Made by a program: the position numbers and the translations under genes
DNA from: Atrina japonica
Lineage: Eukaryota; Mollusca; Bivalvia; Pterioida; Pinnidae
Direction of reading: 5' to 3'
Length of the DNA stretch: 64,000 nucleotides
NCBI GenBank assembly: GCA_030159075.1
Contig: BROG01000450.1
Location: forward strand, 310,001 to 374,000
Shown here: piece by piece, positions 50,011 to 61,765 of the stretch
Layout of the letters: each line of letters begins with the position of its first letter
How positions within the stretch are numbered: the stretch's first letter is position 1
Notes under the pieces: model-generated
The model's input: the letters and a program-made list of their open reading frames with translations, nothing else
Database searches by the model: none
Told to the model about the DNA's origin: nothing

Positions 50011-50578
50011 ACACCTCATTTACACTGTATACCTAGAATTTTTCACCACTAGTTCTTTTCACCCTTTCATGACAGAAAACATATTCACCCCGTCTTCAAT
50101 TCCCCCTGAACCACAATGGTCTCAATGGTGATATGTGTGTCCATGCTTGAGTTATTAAGCTTGAAAATTTCACTTTCATTTTAAATTTGCCCTCTCATCT
50201 AAGGGCAAAAATGGTGGAAAATATACGGGAGGGAAAATTTCCAGGTATAGAGTAAATACACCTCATAGAGCGTAGGACTGCTTACATATATGTGTCCTTA
50301 AAAACAGTGCGACTAGCCCAAAGCTGAGCAGCGTGACTAATCACTTGTCCTTACGGCCACAGACATCACAATGATGAAGAATAAAGTATTGATTTACATA
50401 TTTTACTTTGGTCTTTATAGTGGTCTGACAAAACAAAATGAAAGATTGCAAGATGTTACTTTCACAGGGGCATATGAATTTCTTCTAAAACCAGTGAAAA
50501 TAGTTGAAAAAAGGTTGAATGTTGTAAACCTTTAAAGTACAAGATTTTGTACCTTGACCTGCTCAGTTTGAGTAGGTC

Positions 50579-50648
50579 TATGTGTGTGTGTGTATGTGTG
50601 TGTTTGTGTGTGTGTATGTGTTTGTGTGTGTTTGTGTGTGTGTGTGCG
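50579..50648. repeat. GT microsatellite
   Basis: About 70 bp of (GT)n interrupted by A and T. Confidence 0.9.
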
Positions 50649-51045
50649 TGCGTAATTTTACAACTTATTATACTTAGATAAAATACATTTCTAAGGGGGC
50701 ACCTATGAGTCTTTATAGTTCAACAATATGAAAGTATAGCTTACATATTCAATTAGTGATGTCAACTTAACCTTATTAAACTGTACAGTTTTGTCTTACA
50801 TGCAAAGTAGTCTGTACATAAAATAGTAAACATAAACAATTCCTAGGTTGTATCAAGTTGTCACAATAAGCCAACCCCATATTATGTTCAGCATGAACCA
50901 CCATCACCATAGATTATACAATTTATCATTATATTGGCAAAGCTACTTGCTTGATGAAAAAGTAAACAAGTTAATAAAATTCAATTTTTTGTTCATGCTC
51001 CAATTTCACAATCAAGTGAAAAACAACGCAGCTATCTGATGCAAA

Positions 51046-51142
51046 TTACTCGGACACTTCTGAAAACAGAATGTTGTGGTCTTGTAGGCGTTTGAGTAGG
51101 CTCGTGTGTTGGAAGGCCGCACCTGGTGGGTAAACTCCTCCA
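51046..51142 (-). CDS. SCCPDH: SCCPDH last exon
   Basis: Acceptor TTTATTTTTCAG. The first base completes the Asp codon, then [20 protein letters not shown] and [11 protein letters not shown], then TAA (51046-51048). The GGV.PPGAAF..T.L..RL...I.F.V pattern is the conserved end of the family. Confidence 0.94.
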
Positions 51143-54100
51143 CTGAAAAATAAACGGACCAATAATTTAAAAATAAATGAAAATGAAGTGCAGTGAAATT
51201 ATACTGAAAATGAAAATTTATTTTTAAAAAAAGTGGCAAAAAAGCTTTATTGCTCTCATGAAACCCAACTCTATCAGCAAAACTCCAATCTACAAGGTGT
51301 CAATAGTCTTTCATTACCAACATGATTGGGGGCCAATTGGTACTTTATTACTAGCAGGGCTTATACTACAGGGGCAAATAAATCTTTTATAATTAGAAGG
51401 GCTTTCTTGCATCCATATTGATATTGAGTCTATAAATGACAGCCCTGTTAGTAAGGCTTTTTTTATTACATGATTGGGGGCCAATTGGTATTTTATTACT
51501 AGCAGGGCTTATACTACAGGGGCAAATAAATCTTTTATAACTAGAAGGGCTTTCTTGTATCCATATTGATATTGAGTCTATCAATGACAGCCCTGTTAGT
51601 AAGGCTTTCTCACACTTCTTTAAGTCAACAAGTCTTGTCTTACCAGTGACAGAAGTTTTACCCACAAAGTTTTTTGATATAACAATGTATTAACATGTCT
51701 TGTATTATTAGTACGTCTTTCTAAAACTAGAGACATTTAGCAGGCAACTTAGGCAAAAGCTTATTACAACAAGTCTTAATGTAAGTACAATACCCCATAA
51801 AGCTATGACAGGTCTTGTGTTATCAATACTGCATTATCAAAATTTATGTACAACTTACTCATTTGGAAGTTTATCTTTCTCCTTCAACAAAACTAAGGCA
51901 GACTGAACCAAACATATTGGTGTTGCAACATATCCGGGCTCTGAAAGATCAATAAAATATCAATCTTTAAAGTTGCTCTTTTACAAAGTTTAGCACAAAG
52001 ACACGCAATTTGAGGTTTTTTATCACAAAGACTTGTACATTGAGATTTTATCACAAAAACTATCACATATCACAAAGACTCGTACATTGAGATTTTATCA
52101 CAAAGACTATCACATTGAGATTTTATCACATTTTGAGATTTTATCACAAAGACTCATACATTGAAATTTTATCACAAAGGCTATCATATATTGAGATTTT
52201 ATCACATACTGAGCTTTTATCTCAGACTCGTACATTGAAATTTTATCACAAAGACTCATACATTGATATTTTATCTCAAAAAAATCACACCTTGATATTT
52301 TATCTCAAAACTATCACACCTTGGGATTTTATCACAAAACTATTACACCTTGACATTTTATCACAAAACTATCTCACCTTGGGATTTTATCTCAAATCTA
52401 TCACACCATGACATTTTATCACAAAAATATCACATCTTGGGATTTTATCACAAAACTATCACACCTTGATATTTCATCTCAAAACCATCACACCTTGGAA
52501 TTTCATCACACCTTGGGATTTTGGGATACTGAGCTTTTATCTCAGACTCGTACATTGAAATTTTATCACACAGTCTCATAGATTGATATTTTATCTCAAA
52601 AAAATCACAATTTTATCTCAAAACTATCACACCTTGGGATTTTATCACAAAACTATTACACCATGACATTTTATCACAAAACTATCTCACCTTGATATTT
52701 TATCCAAAAACTATTACACCATGACATTTTATCACAAAACTATCACACCTTGACATTTTATCACAAAACTATCACACCTTGGAATTTGATCACCTTTGGA
52801 TTTTATCACAAAACTATCATACCTTGGGATTTAACAAAAACCTATCACACCTTGGGATTTTATCACAAAACTATCACAAAACTATCATACCTGGGATTTT
52901 ATCACAAAACTATCACCTTGGGATTTTATCACAAAACTATCACACCTTGGGATTTTATCACAACACTATCACACCTTGGGATTTTATCACAACACTATCA
53001 TACCTTGGGATTTTATCACAAAACTATCATATCCTCACTAAGTGATCATTACACACCTGCTTAACATTAAATGTTGTTAATAATTATAATCAGCAATAAT
53101 GTTAAATTAGAGATACAATGTTTACCTGGTCCACTAATTTTAGTTACAGTCACTGTATCAGGAGCACTATCATGGTCACCATCTACCTTTGTTTTCCAGC
53201 CTTTTGACACAAATGTCATAGAGAAAGATGTGCTTTCAATCTAGAAGACAAATCATGGTTACTTGAACGTGTGACATTTGAGCACTGTTGTAGAATCAGA
53301 TGACTACCGTATACTAGTATATACTCACCTCTAAGTTACTAGATAAATACAGACCAAATACTACAATTTTTTAAAATATATTCACGTGATAACTGCCATT
53401 TTGAAAAAAAAAATGTTGAGTGTTATTAAAAAGTTTAAATTGGGGCTGCATCTGAAATCAACTGAGGCTGCATCTGTATTTTTTGAGACTTACATATCGT
53501 GTATTGTCATTTTTTGATTGACATATTTTCTTTATTAGAAAGAATTTTAAACCTATCACATATACAGCCTTCGTAGTAAACAATCACCTTGGTTAGCAGT
53601 AAACACTAGCAACAATAATAAATTTGTGTAATTTTCAACTCTGCCTTGCCAATAAATTTTCACATTTTTAGAGACAGTCATTCGTGTTCAGAACATTTCT
53701 TGAATCGAAAAATTTAGGCTCATTCAACTTCTTAAAGCCATGGGGAAATTGATCAATTATATATATTACTTCCAGGAAAGGAAAATATGGTAAATTTGGA
53801 GAGGTAAAATTTCAGACAGACAGTGAAAAATACATAAAACACATTAAGATTTTTTATGTCAAAAAAGAAAACGCAAAAGTTATAGACCATACAATGATTT
53901 TATGGAATTTCTTGGACAATATAATTTGTCTTCCTTAATAAAACACTACAATAAATTACTTTTGTTAATCAAATTTTGAAACCAACACCACCCCCATCAG
54001 CAGCATTATACAAGTCAATGCATACTAAATGCAGAATCTCTTATGGTACCCCTGTACACATTTGAGGTTTAAAGTCTTGGGACCATTTTTTAAAGAAATT

Positions 54101-56801
54101 TCTTGAATAAACAAAATGCCTATGGTTTCCTAGGCTTGGTATGTTAGAAATGGAAAAACTACGTCAACAAAGCTCTTGACCCATCATTACTTTATAGACC
54201 AGAGTTTTTAAAACAAAGCATGTGCAGTGATTAAAATTCTTACTGGCAACATGGAAAATATAGAATTTTGAAACTTCTCAATAGTAACACAACAGATCAT
54301 TAATAATAGAATTACTCTCTTTATCAAGAATTGCAATACAATACTGAAACGTTTTTGCACGGAGAGGTAAATGAATTATGTGTGCCTACATCCACCATTG
54401 ATATAATACACATTTTCATATATAAAATCTGTAGACAAGAAAAAAAGAGTGACCATGGCTGTGCATTAAATGATTGAGAGACCTTGAGTATTGCATAGAT
54501 TCCGTGACTTTGGACCCTGTTGATATCCCAATACATCTGATGGTGCACATTTACAAGAGAAGGGTTTAACATATGACTGGTACCCTGCGTATCAAGAAAA
54601 TCAGTGTGAATATTGCACAATTTCTACAATACCTCTTTTCGTGATGGCCCTCCTTTCTTGAATGTTCCAGCAGTAAAAAAAGAAGGAAACTGTAATAAAA
54701 GTAAAAGACAAATGTGCAGGATATAATTTTTCTGATGAACATGCATGTTTCAAGATTGTGAAATAAGAACCCAAGTGCTTCATAAAACAAGATGTGTTTG
54801 AGATGTGTATGTCCCCAAGACATTCATAAATATTTAAAGTCCCATAACTCTGGCAAATATTTTCAAATGTTGGTCATAATTAAACTCATCCTATATTTTT
54901 ATCAATACAGTCGATTCCACTTATTTGCATACCTGATAATTGCATATTCCCGTTAATTGCATATTATAACTCAAAAACAAAACCATTTCCTTTTTCTTAT
55001 ATGCTAAATATTCCTTTTAATTGCATGGATTAAACCAAGAATTCCTGTTAATTGCATAAAATATTCCCCAAATGAGGGAAAATGTACTGATTACAATAAA
55101 AATTTATATGTAGCAACACTATTTTAATAGAAATGAGAACATACAAAACTATGTTTTGTGAAAATTTGGCTTTTATATCATTTTACCCTAATACTTAAAG
55201 AGAATCCATTACTAGTGTACCTAGGATGTTGATAATACTATTATATATACAAATGAAAGGACTAAATGAACATGAATCATCGTTGTTCACTAAATTATAC
55301 TATTCCTGTTAATTGCACAATTTCTCTGACATTTTGGCTATGCAGTTTAGAGGAATCCACTGTAGAATGTAACATATTAAATCTTGTTAAAATCTGAGTA
55401 ACAAAACTTTGGTTAGTTGACAGAAAGTTGTAAATGGACAATCAGACAAACTAAAAATAATCTCAATTTAAGAAGATTCAGTATAACTGAACTAGAATTT
55501 GTCCGTAAGCTAACATCACTGGACTTTTTTCTGAAGTGTATAACATATAGACAAAACTACACATGTGTTTCTATTCGTATCATAAGACTGCACTTGATTG
55601 TATTGTATTCAACAATCAAGTGCAGTCTGATGAAACAGATAGAAACATTTGTGTGGTTTTGTATTTATAACATGTCCCTTATTTATCTATATATGTACAC
55701 AAATTACAAATTCATTCCATTTTTAATGACGCCATCAACTATTTTGGATAACATGAGTCCCATCTGGAAAAGTAGCTCCAGCGAAATTTCCGTATCCAAC
55801 TACAGTACAATACGACATTATGTATTACATGGGCATATTGAACTTTTATTGTTACTCTATGATTACACATGCATGTAATAAATGTGCAATCCGACTTGTG
55901 CGGGAAAGTGACTATACAATAATATTAAACCCCATCACACTGAACAAAGACCACAATGTGAACAAAAAATCAGCTGATTGTCAAATATGACCACGCTATG
56001 AACTTAAAAATCAGTCGATTATCAAATATAACAATCATATGACCAAGGCCGGAATATGTATGTACCACAGATTGTATGGCAGGACGATATTTGTCAACAG
56101 AACCTAGGAGTCTGGATTCCAGACCAGAGTTTGTTTATATTCTGGACAACAACAGTACATATTATTTTCTAAACATTCTCAAATTGGATATCTGGTTATT
56201 AAGATTTTATGTTGAGTTGTGATATCTCCACAAGTCAAGGGCTAACTAACTTATCTACATAATAATTTAGATGGGTCATAATGTGTCATAGCAGGGTTGT
56301 GGTCACAAAGATCCTGGTATGCTGTAATGCAAAGCCTCTGTAGCTATTCAAAGTTGTCCTAAAGCATTTTTCATGACTTTTGAATGCAAATCATGGTATT
56401 CAAATCCAGGAAGGAAGAAGTGTGGGTGTGATCAAGGGTTATATCCAAACAAACCAAAAGAATTTTCATCAAGCATGAAGGGCTTACTATAAAACATTAA
56501 AAAATGATCCACCACCAAAGACAATGAGAAATCACCAGTACCATTACTATACATTGTACTAATAGTGCCAAAATCTACTTGGTAATTGAATATGAAATCT
56601 TATACCAGTGTATATACACAATATAGCTACCGTATCCAACCTTTCATTCAATGATACATGTATCTAATGAAATATTTCCTCCAGTAATGACCTGACACAC
56701 ACTCACACACACATGCACATACACACACACAATCACTCACACACACACACACACACACATACACAAACACACACACATGCACATACACACACATACAAAC
56801 A

Positions 56802-56833
<32 letters not shown>

Positions 56834-59800
56834 GGTGATTTTAACTGAAAATTTGCCACAATTTCCACTGTAAAAATGAAATCTTCCTCTTATTATTCTT
56901 TATATGGAGATGATATCCATCCCATCCCTTGGGAGGTTTTGTGAGTAAACATATACCAGTAAATGAATTTCTAGTAAGTACTTATATTATATAATTATAA
57001 ATTAAAAGCTTACTGCCAACAGCAGACGTCTCGTCAGACTAAACTTGGCCATGACTCCAAAAAGAACACCAAATATCATCATTCCAATCAGGTTCAAAAA
57101 TCCATGAGTACATATGTAGGGAATAAACTGAATCTACAATATAACAGCAATACAAAATCACAAGGTTCATCTCACAGCAACATTTTTACAGGAGCAAATA
57201 AACCTAATCTAAACTTCTTCACCAGACATTCATGTCAGGGTGATGGTATAAGCTCTCCTCAACTTCATTGAGGTGAGCTAAAAAGATTGCAACATTCGGT
57301 GCTGTATTTATTTTCAACTTTATTGAGGTCAGCTAAAAAGATTGCAACATTATGTGCTGTATTTATTTTCAACTTTACTGAGGTCAGCTAAAAAGATTGC
57401 AACATTAGGTGTTGATTTATTATCAACTTTACTGAGGTCAGCTAAAAAGATTGCAACATTAGGTGCTATTTATTATCAACTTTACTGAGGTCAGCTAAAA
57501 AGATTGCAACATTCGGTGCTGTATTTATTATCAACTTTACTGAGGTCAGCTAAAAAGATTGCTACATAGGTGCTGTATTTATTATCAACTTTACTGAGGT
57601 CAGCTAAAAAGATTGCTACATAGGTGCTGTATTTATTATCAACTTTACTGAGGTCAGCTAAAAAGATTGCAACATTCGGTGCTGTATTTATTATCAACTT
57701 TACTGAGGTCAGCTAAAAAGATTGCAACATTAAGTGCTGATTTATTATTAACTTTATTGAGGTCAGCTAAAAAGATTGCAACATTAGGTGTTGATTTATT
57801 ATTAACTTACTGAGGTCAGCTAAAAAGATTGCAACATTAGGTGTTGATTTATTATTAACTTACTGAGGTGAGCTAAAAAGATTGCAACATTAGGTGCTGT
57901 ATTTATTATTAACTTTATTGAGGTCAGCTAAAAAGATTGCAACATTAGGTGTTGATTTATTATCAACTTTACTGAGGTCAGCTAAAAAGATTGCAACATT
58001 AAGTGCTGTATTTATTTTCAACTTTACTGAGGTCAGGTAAAAAGATTGCAACATTAGGTGTTGATTTATTATTAACTTACTGAGGTGAGCTAAAAAGATT
58101 GCAACATTAGGTGCTGTATTTGTTATGAGGTGAGCTAAAAATTACTGCAACATTAGGTGCTATTTTTATTATTATATCTTAATTCTGTATCATCATATAT
58201 GTCTTTATGTGAAATAATGCACTTAAAGTGATATGAGCTGTCGCAGGTGAACAATTTTACATGCCCATTTTATGTGATATTCTATCTCATGTATATTCCA
58301 AAGAGACCATCTGATGGTTAGAATAACAAATGCATGTGTAAAATTGCAACAATCTTGCCAAACGTAACCTGTAATATCATTCTTTTTTTTTTTACCATTT
58401 TTATTTGTATTGACACAAACAACAAGAAAAAAAATGGTTTCAATAAATCATTTCAATAATTTCAAACCGATATTTGACCTATTCAATAGGCTCAATAGGG
58501 GCCCTTCCCAGTATCTAAAGGTTTACCCAGAAGATGTTACAATGTACAAAAAGGATAGCAATAATACTGCCGACAATTATGCTAATGGATAACTTTTGAC
58601 TAGAAAAGCTCACTTGAGTCGGCTCAGACGAGCTAAAGGTTTTTGAGTGTGGTAGCGTAAAACAGCTTGACTTACAGGTCTTTCTTTTGTTTCCTCATAG
58701 TTGTATCTCTGTGTTCTCCTGACAACAGATCTGTCACTTCCCATGAACTCAACACACCATTTTTTTACAGCTTCACTCTTAAAAGCTGCTCCTCTGTAAA
58801 AGAAAGATGTGTTTGAGAAACCCCTAGAACTTCAATCATGACAATTTTAAAGTACCATAACTCTGGCAAATATGGCCCAACGTTTGTCATGATACACCTC
58901 ATCCACAGTCTCATAAAAAAAACCTGTTACAATTTGGAGAAAGAAACTCAAAACTATTTGACAGAAACAAAAATTCTGCAACCAGAGAAAGACAAATGGA
59001 CAAACAAACAGACCAAAAACAATATGGCCCCCCATCTATGTTCGCCAGGGCATTAAAAAGTTTATATACAATCACCTGTTTACATTTTGTTCAAATTTGG
59101 CCCTCATTTATGTTCACTGGAGCATGAAATAAGTTCATATACAATCACTCGATTATATTTTGTCCAAATATGGCCCTCATCTGTGTTCACCAGGGCATAA
59201 AATACGTTCATATACAATCACATGGTTATAAATTGGTATTTAAAACAAGATAGGTTCAATTAACACAAAAAGTGGCCGCCATAGGCAAGTGGTTAGACTA
59301 TCATGCTTTGAACCATGAAGTCTCTCACTTCTGATCAGCACAGGTTTGAGCCCCAATGGAACCTAAGCTGATTTCTTTTAGAAAATTTTCCAGTTTACTT
59401 GAAGAAAGCCATTGGTCTCTTTCCATGTACACTGTCACTGGATTCTCTCCTCCACCCTACTGTGAAATGGTAGACTATGAAATCTATCATTCAGAGAATG
59501 GTGTCCCTTGAGGGAGGAAAATTCTCTCTGATATAATTTATTCTGTCCAATCAAATCTGTAATTGTCTAGTTAATTGTGTCTGGACCACTATCAATTAAC
59601 TTATATATTTTAGTAATTGTAACAAATTTGAATCGCATTCACTTCCTAATTGTACAGAGAACCGTATGTCCAGTTTCAATTGTAGGAACAGTATTTGGCA
59701 CAAATAAAAGCAAACTTTCCAGATAAGACTGGACAGTAAGACATTTTGCAGCTGGTGCATGTGTGATTAGATACCACTTTCTTTAAGCATTTACACCAGT

Positions 59801-61696
59801 ACAGGGCTGTACAATGTTATTGAAGACTTTGGTTCCAAAGGAGAATTAGGTATACTTATGAGCTATGTGGGATGACAGGGTCACTACAATTACATACAAA
59901 ATCGGATTGCAAATCACTTTCATTAAATATAAAGAGCTCCGTTTTCAGAGTGCATGATACGTCCATCTACCAGGTCTTTTCAAATACATTTGAAATAAAA
60001 TATGAGACTTTTAATACCATGTTACATGATCAGTTTTCAATATAAAATCATTCAGCATCTCCAATCTGCATCGTAAAATTTCTTTCAAAAGTTTAATAAA
60101 CAGTAAATTATAAATCCATTTGGTTTGTTTATACAAATCACAAGGAAGGATCTTTGATTTAAACTATGGTGACCTCCAAAAACTTCAATTTGGGGGGGGG
60201 GGGGGATTTATTCAAATGGCATCACTAGAGATATAAATATACTGAGGTACAAATTTTATGTCACAGACCTTTATTCTTACAACAATGATATCCATATTAA
60301 CTTGTGATCAGAGAAAAAGACTACATTAGTGCCACTTTCTACTCAAATATCAAATCAATATGTAGAGGCACTGCAAAGAAAAGGTGCAGAAAGGGATATT
60401 TTTAAAAAGTTTACTAAGTCAAGGGGCCATAACTTTGCACATCCAACCGGAACCAAATCTTCTAGATACAACCAAACATCAAATATCAACTCACTATGTT
60501 GAAGCATTACAAAGAAAAACTGTGAAAACTTATTTTTCAAATATTTACGTATTTCCATAACTCAACAACAGAAAATCAGAATTTAATCAAAATGGAAAGG
60601 GAGCTTGCATTTATGGTAAAATACAAACTACCAAAAATTCATTGAAATCTGTTGAGGCCTTTTTGAGTTATTGTGCAAAGCGTGAACGATGTACGGACAA
60701 CGGTATACCATAATACGTCACATCAAAATTGACGGACGTATAAAAATGAAAACAAAACAATGAAAAATAACCTACAGGAGCTGTATATGCTCGGTGTGCA
60801 AACAAATTAACTGTGGTGTTTATTTATACATAAATTATGTAACGTTGACCACGACATCCTGATTCTGATGTTTCATTGTGATTGATTCAACTTTAATTGA
60901 CTGGCTGCAGTATTTCCGCATACACATACCAATATATTGAAAATCAGACTGGTGAATAGCGCGTTGAGGACAATAAATTGAGTCATTAAAAGGATGAAAA
61001 AATGTTTGAAGTAGTGATTTTTTGTTTGTGTTTTGACACAAGTAGACTCAGACACTTTAAGAATAATGTTAAATGATTTTGTATTTTTTCCCCTACATTT
61101 TTTCTTTTTGAATAAATTTCTGTCTTATTTTGTATAGAAGTAATACCAAAAGTACTGAGTGTGGTATTTGCTTATATTGCATCATTACAATTATTTGAAA
61201 GAATCCAATTGACATAACATGTCATACCTCTTCTCAATCTTGTACTTCGGTGTTGGCAGTGGCTCTGGATACAAAGACTTTCGTAGTTTTGACAACTCGC
61301 CTGCATGCAGAAAACCATAAACTGCAGACTCTAATGTTCCAGTATTACCCACAAGTCCCTTGACAGAAACAAAAACAACAATGATAGAATTGACTTTGTA
61401 TAGTGTTTTACACCAAACTCAACAATTATTCAGTTATAAGGTGGCAACCAGTTTTTAATGGTGGAGGAGAGAACCTGATTACTTGGGAAGAGACCATTTG
61501 CATTCTGCAAGTAAACTTGCAAACTTTATCACAAAAATCAGCTTAGGTTTCAGTGGAGGTCGAACTGTCTCGACCAGAAATGAGAGACTTCAAGGTTCAA
61601 AGCATGATGCTCTTACCACTTTGCCACGGAGGCCCCAACAATGATAGACATCATACTGTAATGAGCTATAAGTATGTTTTCGGCGCAGTTGTAAGT

Positions 61697-61765
<69 letters not shown>

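Larger units (their letters stand above)
45941..51045. other. Region between the convergent genes
   Basis: About 5 kb without a supported gene. Part of it must be the 3' UTR of SCCPDH on the minus strand, but its end cannot be fixed. It holds a SINE family 2 copy (46795-47010), a long foldback (47468-47620), an inverted-repeat element (49841-50010) and a GT microsatellite (50579-50648). A 108-codon open frame at 48408-48734 has no recognisable domain. Confidence 0.6.
54690..57013 (-). other. SCCPDH intron with MITE, palindrome and microsatellite
   Basis: 2.3 kb. It holds a TA-flanked element (54908-55362), a palindrome around 55607 and an AC microsatellite (56695-56830). A 153-codon open frame at 55417-55878 on the plus strand runs across the palindrome and has no recognisable domain. 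Confidence 0.7.

Noticed and set aside
55417..55878. A 153-codon plus-strand open frame.
   Set aside because: It runs across a palindrome within an SCCPDH intron, on the opposite strand, and has biased, low-complexity hydrophobic content.
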